Shown here piece by piece: positions 22,376-31,703 of a DNA stretch of 64,000 nucleotides. A model generated the notes under the pieces. That model was given only the letters and a program-made list of their open reading frames with translations, was not told the DNA's origin and ran no database searches. The stretch lies in the NCBI RefSeq assembly GCF_019279795.1, contig NC_056750.1, positions 700,683,721 through 700,747,720 on the forward strand. Reading direction: 5' to 3'. Both the position numbers and the translations under genes were made by a program. Source of the DNA: Protopterus annectens. Lineage: Eukaryota > Chordata > Ceratodontiformes > Protopteridae. The stretch's first letter is position 1. Each line of letters begins with the position of its first letter.

Positions 22376-24240
22376 TTGGGAGGAAGGTTGGCACTTTTCA
22401 AAGAAAATTGGAGTTTAATTACCCAAGACAGATGGGTATTGGATATCATACACCACGGTTACAGGTTTTATTTCCATACCTTGCCTCCTTTCAAAGGCAT
22501 GCCGGACGTTCCTCCTCAACAAAGAATAGAGGCTCACAAGCAAATTTCTCTGTTACTCCAAATAGGGGCCATACAGCCGGTCCCTATGCCAGAAGTGGGC
22601 CTAGGATTTTATTCTCGCCTGTTCCTAGTACCAAAGAAGGGGAACACGTGGAGACCAATTTTGGATTTATCTATCCTCAACACTTATCTGGACATTCCCA
22701 AGTTCAAAATGTTGACGTTACAGCAGCTTTTACCTCTGCTGGGCAAAGATTATTGGATGGTAACTTTGGATCTCAAGGAGGCTTACCTTCATGTTCCTAT
22801 CAGACTAAGTTGCAGGAAGTATCTGCGTTTTCGAGCTGGGACTTCTCACTATCAGTTCTCTGCATTGCCCTTTGGCTTATCTACTGCACCCAGAGTGTTC
22901 ACGAAGGTTCTGGCTCCAGTGATAGCTTTCTTCAGGCTAAAAGGAATACAGATCTATCCTTATTTGGACGATTGCCTGATTCTGGCTCAAGGAAGGGACA
23001 AGCTTCTTCATCATTTGGAATATGTGATAGCAGTGCTAAGATGCCTGGGGTATTCTGTGAACGAAATAAAGTCCAGTCTAGTACCCTCTCAGGACATGTG
23101 CTTTCTGGGTGTAAGACTTAATACAGCATCCCAGATGGCCTTTTTGACCCCGGACAAACAAAAGAATCTTTCCCTTTACTTCCATCAACTATCTCATCAG
23201 TCCGGCTGACTGCAAGGACAGTCCTTCAAGCCTTAGGGTTCATGGCATCTTGTATTCTGGTGCTTCCCAATGCCAAACTGCATATGAGGAAGCTACAATG
23301 GTATCTCAAAAATGTATGGACTCAGCACTGCCAGGATCTGGACACTGTCATTCAAATAATACCTTGCATTCAAAAGGAATTTTTGTGGTGGGCTCAGGAA
23401 TGTCACCTAAACAAGGGACTCTCTGTGACCCCGCCAGAGGCGAGTCAGATTTTAACGACAGATGCCTCAGACAAAGCTTGGGGAGCTCATCTGAATGGAA
23501 AGTGGATACAAGACAAGTGGCCTGCCAGACTACAACATCTACATATCAACTTGAAGGAGATGTTAGCAGTCCAGTTTGCATTAATAGCTTTCAAGGATTT
23601 ACTTCTTCCAGGGCAGGTGTTGATTCTAACAGACAACACAACTGTCATGTGGTACATCAACAAGCAAGGGGGAACACATTCTTATCCTCTATGCAGGCAA
23701 GCAATGATTTTGTGGGAGACTGCTCTCAGTTTACAGCTCAATCTTCAGGCAAGGTTTCTGCCGGAAGCACAGAACTCCTTAGCAGATGTGTTGAGCAGAC
23801 GAATTATGGATCCCCAGGAGTGGAAATTGGATCCTCATGTATTTCAGAAATTGACAGTGTCATGGGGAACTCCAGACATAGATCTGTTCGCTTCTCCACT
23901 AAACCACCAGCTGCCAAAGTTTTGCACAAAAAGGTTTCATCCCACAGCTTGGAAAGTGGATGCTCTTTCCTTCAATTGGAGCAATCTTCATGTGTATGCC
24001 TTTCCGCCTCTGCCTCTCCTCCCAAAGGTACTACTAAAGGTCAGACAAGACAAGCCAAGGATGATTTTGATAGCTCCAGATTGGCCTCGACAGCATTGGT
24101 ACCCATTACTGAGAAGCCTGGTACGGAAGCCTCCATGGCCTTTGCCTTTGATTCCACACCTGTTGTCTCAGGAGGACAGTCATTTGCTCAATGTCAAGCT
24201 TCACTCTCTGCACCTAACAGCCTGGCATATTCTGTTTTGA
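22376..24240 (+). CDS. DIRS-B reverse transcriptase-RNase H with methyltransferase-like region (one frameshift)
   Basis: An open frame of 277 residues (22376-23209) holds the complete RT fingers and palm: FLVPKKG, WRPILDLS, DLKEAYLHVPI (motif A), FSALPFGLSTAPRVFT (motif B) and YPYLDDCL (active site near 22960-22980). A single frameshift near 23205 joins it to a 332-residue frame (23242-24240) with RNase H (TTDAS, NLKEMLA, LTDNTT, SLADVLSR). The Dam-like methyltransferase region follows (DIDLFASPLN, then YAFPPLPLL and APDWPRQHWYP). All RT and RNase H catalytic residues look intact. It makes element cDNA, probably in the nucleus or in a Gag particle. Confidence 0.9.
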
Positions 24241-25272
24241 ACCATAATGGGCCTCCACTTCCACAGCAAGTTTTGAATGTTATTTTGGAAGCTAGAAGGC
24301 CTAGTACAAGGAAAGTGTACGCAGATAAATGGAAGAGATTTTTATTTTGGAGTGCAGCAAAGGATTTTGATGTTTCTGAGCCTAATTTAAGTGTGGCTCT
24401 TCAATATCTTACTGAGTTACTGGACAAAGGTTTGTCCTTCTCTTCTATTAAGCTTCATGCTGCAGCAATTTCGGCTCACTATGATTGTGACCCACCATTG
24501 TTTTCTCATCCTTTGTTTAAGCAATTTCTTAGAGGGGCAAAGAATATAAGACCCCCACGAAGAGCTCCTACTCCTGCTTGGGATCTCAATTTTGTGTTGG
24601 AGAAACTCACTCTACAACCTTTGAGCCTGCAGCTACTACTGAGTTGAAATATTTATCTTGAAGACTGCCTTTTGTTGGCCATTACCTCTGCAAGAAGGGT
24701 TTCTGAATTGCAGGCCCTTATGGCGGTTGAGCCTTTCTTAATTTTCCATAAGGATAGGTATCTTTACGCACTAATCCTTCCTTTATGCCTAAGGTGGTTT
24801 CTAGTGTGGCTTTAAACCAAACTATTCATTTGCCTACTTTTATGCAAATCCCCAAAATAAAGGGGAAAAGATTTTGCACACTTTAGATGTACACAGGCAG
24901 TTGCGATATTATTTGGACAGAACTAAAGGGTTTAGGCAGTCTCAGCAGTTATTTGTTTCTTTTGCTTTGAGTTCTCAGGGCAAGCCTGTGTCAAAACAAA
25001 CTATTTCTAAGTGGATTGGGTTTTGCATTGCTTTCTGTTATTCCCATCATGGCAAGGAGATTCCAGCTGGGATTAGGCCTCATTCCACTAGGGCTACTGC
25101 CACTTGACAGCTTTTTGAGGGGTGGCAACCAAGGATATTTTGGAGGCAGCTACTTGGAGTTCAGTGCGTGCTTTCTCTAGGCATTATCACCTACCACTTT
25201 ACTCTAAATCCAGGGCTGGTTTTGCCACTGCTGTTTTGCAGGGCATTTTGGCAGCTCCTGCTTCCTTATAGT
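24241..25272 (+). pseudogene. DIRS-B tyrosine recombinase (broken)
   Basis: The N-terminal domain is readable from about 24265 (VLNVILEARRPSTRKVYADKW) to 24645. After a frameshift the catalytic Arg box SARRVSEL appears near 24690-24715. A small indel follows near 24758, then HSTR at 25080, and a TGA stop directly afterwards (25105-25107). The Trp/Tyr end (AATWSSV, then RHYHLP) is still legible to about 25270. At least three disabling changes are present. Confidence 0.85.
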
Positions 25273-25305
25273 TTGGCCATCCTCCCTTACCTCTGCTTTG
25301 GGATT

Positions 25306-25408
25306 CTACCCAAGTGTAAGGACTGCAGCAATGTGAGATGAAGAACATAGTACAGTTTTGTACCTACCATAAATGTAGATGTTCGAAGATCCACATTGCT
25401 GCAGTCCA
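25306..25408 (+). repeat. DIRS-B internal complementary region
   Basis: 25306-25348 is the reverse complement of the left tip (20309-20351). 25349-25408 is the reverse complement of the right tip (about 25719-25778). The junction GAACAT|AGTACAG equals the two ends joined. Confidence 0.9.
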
Positions 25409-25574
25409 ATTTACCCTCCCTCCTTCCCCTCTGTAGTTAGAGGTGGTTGTGTGGGTTGGGTTGTAAATATTGTGTATATTGTATATATTGTACATATAAT
25501 TAGTGCAAGGGTGGTTGTTTGTTTGTTTGCTGTCTTTTGGTTGTGACCTTTATTTTTAGGGTCTTCTGACATCT

Positions 25575-25778
25575 GGGGCAAGAAAAGACTGAGGATATGA
25601 CGCCGGTCATGCGCATTTGTACCCTGACGTCCTGATGTCAGTCAAATGCGCCTTGACCGACGTCAGCCTTATACTTTGATATTCGGGCCGACCGAGGACA
25701 GCGGACTACCCAAGTGTAAGGACTGCAGCAATGTGGATCTTCGAACATCTACATTTATGGTAGGTACAAAACTGTACT
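25575..25778 (-). repeat. DIRS-B right inverted terminal repeat
   Basis: Inverted copy of 20309-20475, with the shared block around CGACGTCAGCCTTATACTTT. The tip ends AAAACTGTACT. The TATAAAA box of families C and F is not preserved here: the left copy reads GGGTACAAATGC at 20434-20445. Confidence 0.85.
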
Positions 25779-26957
25779 TTCTAGAGCCTTAGACAGATGG
25801 GGTAAGAAGGTATACACTTCTGCTACTTAGGCCATTAGGGCTTTAAATTGCCAGTTTCATATGTTAAAGTATCAGCAGCATATTATGGGACTACTTAAAC
25901 AGAAAATGATGATGACTCCTGACTATGCTGAACACAAAGGCTTGCAAGATTTAATGCATTCTGCAGAACAAGCTGGTAAACATATTTTGCACTGTGGTTT
26001 TGATGCTTTAGAAGCATCTTGCAGGGCTGCTGTCACTGGGTCTGTACTTAGAAGGCATGCTTGGCTTAAGGAACAACACTTGCCAGATCATGTTAAAGCT
26101 AAATTACTGGATGTACCCTTAAACCAAGACCGCCTTTTTGGCAACAAAGCAGAGAAGTCCTCAGAAGGATGGAGGAAAAAGCTAAATCTGTGCAAACTGT
26201 TAAAGATTTTCTACAAGTACAGCCTCCCAGATTCAGTAGGCATTGGCCTTCAAAGAACTGGTCCTTTCCAGTCCCTTCCAGTCCAAACCCAGGAACAGCA
26301 GACCACCAAGACTTCAGTCTTAGGCTATGCACAGATCTAAGCAGTGTGGCACTCTCACTTCCAAAACAGAGAGTAGTAAGCCACCCCCCTACGGAAAAAT
26401 GCCACAATGACTTAACCTTAACCCTTCCAAGCCCTGCCCAACTACCTGCTCTGTTAGGAGGAAAGCTCGCCCTGTATGCAAAAAACTGGGAACTTATTAC
26501 CCAGGACAAATGAGTTTTGAACATAGTTTCCGGAGGATACAGAATCCACTTCCACACACTACCAACCCCAAATGGTTGACCAGACCTCCTCCCAAACCAA
26601 TGGGCGGAGGCCCAACAGCAAATTCTCTCTCTTCTTAGTGTCAGTGCTATTCAACCTGTCCCAGCAGAGCTAAGGGGACAAGATTTTTATTCAAGACTTT
26701 TTCTGGTACCCAGAAAAGAAAACTGGCATCCTATCCTGGACCTCTCTATTCTCAACACCTTTCTGGTGGTTCCAAATTTCAAAATGCTAACTCTTCAACA
26801 GCTTCTTCCTATGCTAGCCAAGGATGCCTAGCTGGCAACCCTAGACTTAAAGGAAGCTTACCTGCACATCCCAATAAGAGAATCCTGCAGACAATGCCTA
26901 CGTTTCAGGGCGGGCTCCATGCACTTTCAGTTTTCTGCACTTCCGTTTGGCTTATCT
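25779..26957 (+). pseudogene. DIRS-C Gag C-terminal half and start of RT
   Basis: Gag resumes after DIRS-B (RALDRWGKKVYTSAT, stop, AIRALN). It stays open at 25861-26340 with a conserved LRRHAWLKEQ block near 26050-26080 and DRLFGN. RT starts near 26440 (LLGGKLALYAKNW) and carries stops and small indels up to the motif-B remnant FSALPFGLS at 26930-26957. There the L2-like LINE interrupts it. Confidence 0.8.
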
Positions 26958-28609
26958 AAAAATCACCAAATACTTATAAATATCCTCAAATCCCTGTCAC
27001 TAGATGCACTCACTATAAAATGGTTCCAGTCCTACTTAGATAACAGACAGCAGGCGGTGCTTTGGCACAACGTTCTATCTACCCACTGCTCGTTAACCTT
27101 GGTGTCCCTCAAGGGTCCATATTAGGACCCCTTCTTTTCTCCATATTTATCAATGACCTTCATCTAGCAATCCCCCAAGCTACATGCATGCAATACGCAG
27201 ACAATTCCACACTTATATGCACAGCCACATCCACTTCCAAACTTCACTCCCTTACCAAAAAGATATTTAATACAGTAGAACAATGGTTTACACAGAATTG
27301 CCTCCTCTTGAACCCCAAAAAAACTAAACAACTCTTTTTTAATCCTACTCATAAGTCCTCCCAAATAGATTTCTCAGTTACATCCACTAATGGTACTCTT
27401 ATATCACCAGACCAAACTACCAAACTACTTGGTATCACCATAGACAACAACCTTAACGTTGACATCCGTATCAACAGTACTATAAAAACTGTTAACAAAA
27501 AACTAGGCTCTCCCTACAAGATCAAACCCTTCCTTTCACCAACAGCCATAACAGCTATTGCTCACACTCATCTAATCTCTACACTCCTCTATGCCTCATC
27601 CATATTTACTAATCTATCTAAAAATAACCTCACCAAAATGGAAATCTACAATAACATTGCCAGATTTGCTACAGGCAACCCATTTAGAACCCACCATTGT
27701 TATAATCTAAAGCAGCTAGGATGGCTTGAACTTCAGAATCTGCTTAAATTTCGCCAACTCACCATTGCCCATAAGACTCTTTACCAATCTTCCAGTACTC
27801 CTATACTATCTACCTTCATCATCCCCTATAATAATCTGAAATCCTTGCATTCATCACATAAACTTCTTGTAAATACCTCTAAATCTAATAACAGGGCTGG
27901 GGATTCTCTCTTCACTAATACTGTTGGAAAATCCTGGAACCTTCTTCCCAGTGAACTTTCCTCAGTTTCCTCTACATCACTTTTCAAAAACAGACAAACT
28001 TTTCCTGAGAACACACTGGTTATGCCCCTGTACCAAACCTGACTAATCATCTTTCTCTTCAAACAAGGCACTGCCTACCCTATGCTTCTCAATAATAAGT
28101 TCTACTTTCCTTATTAACCACAATACCATTTCCTATACATAACCTTTTTTCATCCTCTGTGCTTACTTATAGTGTGGCAACTCTTTTTTAATATAATTAT
28201 ACAATAAGCTGCCTTTTTTATATTCTGTATTCTACCTGTAATTTGTATTGTACCTGCATTTTGCACTGTGAAGTATTCTGCCCTCTTTGATAATTTCTGT
28301 GTTAATCTGTAATGTTCATTGTAAATATAAATGTTTTTGTTATTTCTTTTTTTTATCCTCGGAGCTTATCTCCCCGGGTTATAGTATGTATTCTACCTGC
28401 ATTTTGTATTGTACTGCATTTTGCACTGTGAGGTATTTTGACCTCTTTGAAAATTCTGTGTTAACCTGTAATGTTCATTGTAAATATAAATGTTTTTGTT
28501 ATTTTTTTTTTTCCACGGAGCTTATCTCCGTGGCCCTCTACTGAAAATGGATGTGCATCCAGTTAGACTAGCCCGGTCAACAAATGTAAAATAAATAAAT
28601 AAATAAAAT
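26958..28609 (+). mobile_element. L2-like LINE, copy 3, inserted in DIRS-C RT
   Basis: 5'-truncated plus-strand LINE of the same family as 381-3175 and 9738-11900. It begins inside the RT and ends with a TAAA-type tail (28588-28607). The host reading breaks at GGCTTATCT and resumes with ATCTACTGC, so the apparent target duplication is about 4 bp (ATCT). Within the 3' UTR, two related segments of about 150 bp (about 28230-28370 and 28380-28530) repeat in tandem around TGTTCATTGTAAATATAAAT. Confidence 0.9.
27062..28042 (+). CDS. RT C-terminal part of L2-like LINE copy 3
   Basis: 326 open residues. Motif B (GVPQGSILGPLLFSIFIND) is near the start, followed by the active-site box MQYADNSTLI, in which asparagine replaces the second catalytic aspartate as in copy 1. 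The thumb and C-terminal region (KLLGITIDNNL, then TLLYASSIFT and SWNLLPSELS) run to the stop. The catalytic motif A lies just outside the frame, so this is a remnant and not a working enzyme, although its open length suggests a fairly recent insertion. Confidence 0.85.
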   Translation: MAQRSIYPLLVNLGVPQGSILGPLLFSIFINDLHLAIPQATCMQYADNSTLICTATSTSKLHSLTKKIFNTVEQWFTQNCLLLNPKKTKQLFFNPTHKSSQIDFSVTSTNGTLISPDQTTKLLGITIDNNLNVDIRINSTIKTVNKKLGSPYKIKPFLSPTAITAIAHTHLISTLLYASSIFTNLSKNNLTKMEIYNNIARFATGNPFRTHHCYNLKQLGWLELQNLLKFRQLTIAHKTLYQSSSTPILSTFIIPYNNLKSLHSSHKLLVNTSKSNNRAGDSLFTNTVGKSWNLLPSELSSVSSTSLFKNRQTFPENTLVMPLYQT

Positions 28610-29968
28610 CTACTGCGCCTAGGGTGTTCACAAAGTGTCTAGCTCCAGCCATTGCATTTTGCAGGCAGAGAAATATTCAAATTTACCCATACCTGTACGA
28701 TTGCCTGATTCAGGCAGAAAGCCAGGACTTGCTATTACAACACCTGGCATTTGTAAAGAAACTTTTAACCTCACTGGGGTACACCATCAACGAAAATAAA
28801 TCTCACCTAGTGCCCTGCCAACCGATTGTATTCCTGGGAGCAAGCTTGAACACAACTTCCCAGATGGCATTCCTCACTCCGGAGAAACAAGTTTATTTGA
28901 CAACCTACTTCAAACTATTGGCCACAAAAACCCAGCTATCTGCAAGGAAAATACTGCAAGCTCTGGGGTTCATGGCCTCTTGCATTCTGCTAATTCCATA
29001 TGCAAGACTGCATATGAGGAAACTCCAATGGCATCTAAAAAGTATATGGTGTTAACATTCTCAGGACCTGGAAACAATGATTCCTATCATTCCTTGTCTA
29101 AGGACAGAGTTCCTTTGGTGGACAGAGGCCTGCTACCACAACAAGGGACTTCCTTTCACTCTACCCCCTGCCGCCCAAACCCTAACAACAGACGCATCAG
29201 ACTGTGCATGGGGGGCTCACATGGCAGGACAGTGCATTCAGGGCAAATGGAATCCGAGACAGATGCACCTGCATATCAATAAAAAAGAAATGTTAGCTGT
29301 ACAGAATGCTCTGACAGCCTTCAAAGACCTTATTCTTCCTGGACAACTTATTGGTAAAGACGGACAACACCACAGTTATGTGGTACATAAACAAGCAGGG
29401 GGGAACCCACTCCTACCCTCTCTGCAGACTAGCCATGGCTCTGTGGAGCACAACTTTGAGCTACCAAGTGCACCTACAAGCTCAATTCTTGCCAGACAAA
29501 CTAAATTCACTGGCAGATGACTTAAGCAGAAATCTCATGGACCCACATGAATGGAAACTAGAACCCAAAATGTTCAACCTCTTGAGGAACAAATGGGGGA
29601 CCCCAGAGGTAGACCTGTTTGCCTCCCCTCAGAACTACCAGTTGAACAAATTCTGCACCAGAACTCCCCACAGTCAAGCTTGGAAAGTGGATGTCCTGTC
29701 CTTTACCTGTGAAAGTCTCTCTGTTTATGCCTATCCCCCTCTGCCTCTCCTCTCGAAGGTTCTACTAAAGATCAAACAGGACAAGCCAAGAACAATACTG
29801 ATTGCACCAGACTGGCCACGCCAGCACTGGTACCCCCTCTTGCACAGTCTGACACTGCTGCACCCATGGCACCTGCCTCAGTCCCCTTCCCTGCTGTCCC
29901 AGCAGGCGGGCCAGATTTTTCACCCTCAGCTTCAAACCCTGAACCTTGCAGCATGGCTAATTCCATGA
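28610..29968 (+). pseudogene. DIRS-C RT-RNase H and methyltransferase-like region
   Basis: RT continues directly after the LINE at APRVFTKCLAP. The active site near 28690 reads YLYD where the relatives have YLDD, losing the first catalytic aspartate. The RNase H parts (TTDASDCAWG at about 29185-29215, KKEMLAVQ, then KTDNTTVMWYINK in another frame at 29357, and SLADDLSR) are complete except for a frameshift near 29350. The tail DLFASPQN, YAYPPLPLL and APDWPRQHWYP follows. Confidence 0.85.
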
Positions 29969-31015
29969 GCTGTCCTCTAGCATCCCTCAGTAAGCAGGTG
30001 CGGGATGTCATTCTGGAGGCAAGGAGGCCTAGTACCAGAAAATCCTATGCTGAAAAGTGGAAAAGATACTGTTCCTGGAGCCAAGCTCAGGGGATGGGCA
30101 CAATGGTGCCCAGCTTACCTCATATTGTAGAGTACTTAACAGAAATGCTCCACAAGGGCCTATCCTTCTAGTCAATTAAGATTCATGCCTCTGCCATTTC
30201 AGCACATTATAATACTGAGCCACCCCTCTGGTCTCACCCCTTGCTAAAACAATTCCTTAGAGGGACCAAAAATTTAAGACCCCCCCCCCCCCCAGGAGAG
30301 CTCCCACTCCAGTCTGGGACCTTAACTTTGTATTGGAAAAGCTCACTCTTCCCCCGTTTGAGCCAGCTGCAACAACAGAGTTGAAATTCCTTTCTTGGAA
30401 AACAGCCTTACTTCTAGCCATCACTTCAGCAAGAAGAGTGTCTGAATTACAGGCCCTCATGGCAGTGGAACCCTTCATTTTCTTTCATGCGGACAGGGTT
30501 TCCCTCAGGACTAATTCTTCCTTTATGCCCAAGGTGGTGTCTAGTGTGGCCCTAAACCAGTCCATTCATTTGCCTACTTTTTCCCTAATCTGCAGAACAA
30601 AGGGGAACAGATACTGCACTCTCTGGAAGTGCACAGACAACTTAGATTCTATTTGGACAGGACTAAGCCTCTCAGAAAATCTGACCAGCTGCTAGTTGGC
30701 TTTGCTGCAGGGGCAGAGGGGAAGGCCATTTCAAAGCAAACCATTTCCAAATGGATAGCCCATTACATTGATTTCTGCTACAAGCACCATGGAAAACCTA
30801 CCCCACAGGGGATAAGATCACATTCCAACAGGGCTGCATCTACCTCTACGGCATTTCTCAGAGTCGTCCCTACCAGGGACATCCTGGAAGCTGCCACGTG
30901 GAGCTCTGTACACACCTTCACCAAGCATTACCACCTGCCTATCTTCTCTAAATCCAGAGCTGGATTTGCCACAGAAGTCTTGCTGGGCTTAATAGCTGAC
31001 CCTAATGCTCTTTAA
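29969..31015 (+). pseudogene. DIRS-C tyrosine recombinase
   Basis: The N-terminal domain is open from 29866 (in a frame overlapping the RT-RNase H end) to a TAG at 30169-30171. A C homopolymer of about 14 bases near 30279-30293 shifts the frame. The catalytic part is at 30333-30695 (SARRVSEL) and, after another shift, 30629-31015 (HSNR where relatives have HSTR, AATWSSVHTF, KHYHLP). Arg, Trp and Tyr positions are kept. The protein is disrupted. Confidence 0.85.
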
Positions 31016-31045
31016 CTACCTCGTCGCTTCCTTAGCTTTGGGAAT

Positions 31046-31147
31046 CAACCCAAATGTGATGACTGCAACAGTGAAACATGAAGAACATAGTACAGTTGTG
31101 TACACTTGCCATAAATGTAGATGTTTGTGTATTCACTGTTGCAGTCC
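31046..31147 (+). repeat. DIRS-C internal complementary region
   Basis: 31046-31087 is the reverse complement of the left tip starting at 19376. 31088-31147 is the reverse complement of the right tip ending at 31519, with few mismatches. The junction is GAACAT|AGTACAG, the same as in DIRS-B. Confidence 0.88.
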
Positions 31148-31295
31148 TGGTTACCCTCCCTCCAGCCCCCTGACTTCTCTTGGCTCTACCTTTCCTTCTT
31201 GTTTGGTATATATATATATTTTTTTTTCATGTGTATTTGCTTTTTGATGGGGGTGTACCACACTATATAATTGCTTCCTATTGTGGGGGCACCTG

Positions 31296-31519
31296 ACATC
31301 TGGGGCAAGAAAAACTGGTGTAATGGCGTCGGCTGCATGTTTTATACCCCTGATGATCTGACTTCATGGAAGAAGCGACAGCATCCAATGCAGAAATCCA
31401 AAGACTCTGGTATTCAGGCCGGCTGAGGGCTACCTGCAGGCAGATAACCCAAATGTGATGACTGCAACAGTGAATACACTCGGACATCTACATTTATGGT
31501 AAGTGTACACAACTGTACT
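31296..31519 (-). repeat. DIRS-C right inverted terminal repeat
   Basis: Inverted copy of the left ITR. The blocks GGTATTCAGGCCGGCTGAGG and GGGCAAGAAAAACTG have counterparts at 19438-19460 and downstream of 19540. It contains an inverted TATA-like box (31340-31346) that would point into the element. Confidence 0.85.
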
Positions 31520-31539
31520 TTTTGTCAAACTTCATTCAC

Positions 31540-31572
31540 TGATGATTATTAAAAATATTCTTTTTTTTCTAG
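31540..31572 (+). promoter_or_regulatory. Splice acceptor with branch-point candidate of the zinc-finger exon
   Basis: The sequence shows a branch-like CACTGAT near 31538-31545, a T-rich tract and TTTTTTTTCTAG ending at 31572. The first plausible exon base is 31573. The right end of DIRS-C at 31519 is only about 20 bases from the branch-point candidate. Not proven: no transcript evidence is available. Confidence 0.55.
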
Positions 31573-31703
31573 GTGAGATGACGACAACAGATGATTTTGT
31601 AAGTTAATGGTGAAAATATTTTCTGAGGTACCACATGTATGAGTTTTGAAATAAGTGTCACACAAAATCAGATTAGTAACACATTCTAAATTCATTGGTG
31701 TAA

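Larger units (their letters stand above)
20309..25778 (+). mobile_element. DIRS-B: complete-ended DIRS element nested in DIRS-C gag
   Basis: Left tip at 20309 (ATGTTCTTCATC), right tip at about 25778 (AAAACTGTACT), total about 5.5 kb. The ITRs (20330-20475 and 25575-25720) share a long block around GCGCATTTGACTGACATCAG in inverted orientation. The ICR is at 25306-25408. Gag, RT-RNase H and YR follow in order, with a long intact RT frame and frameshifts elsewhere. DIRS-C gag reads into its left end and resumes after its right end, so B is the younger insertion. Confidence 0.93.
19376..31519 (+). mobile_element. DIRS-C: DIRS element split by DIRS-B and an L2-like LINE
   Basis: The left end is at 19376 (ATGTTCTTC) and the right end at about 31519 (AACTGTACT). 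The pieces are 19376-20308, 25779-26957 and 28610-31519, so the element itself is about 5.0 kb. Left ITR 19376-19560 and right ITR 31296-31519 are diverged inverted copies, and the ICR is at 31046-31147. The coding order is Gag, RT-RNase H, YR. It is related to DIRS-B and DIRS-F. It is dead: nested insertions, a Gag deletion, a mutated RT active site and stops in YR. It ends about 50 bp before the splice acceptor of the zinc-finger exon. Confidence 0.9.

Noticed and set aside
23250-24647. 465-residue ORF in the second frame over DIRS-B RNase H and YR
   Set aside because: The first two thirds overlap RNase H in the wrong frame and have no motif. Only its end (from about 24265) is the real recombinase N-terminus. 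The same applies to 60099-61463 in DIRS-E and 16650-17321 in DIRS-A.
28230-28530. Tandem segments in the LINE 3' UTR as CRISPR-like array
   Set aside because: Only two long diverged units are present in a eukaryotic LINE 3' UTR, with no spacers.
30279-30293. C homopolymer in DIRS-C YR as a programmed frameshift site
   Set aside because: The element carries many other disabling changes; a homopolymer indel or sequencing error is more likely.
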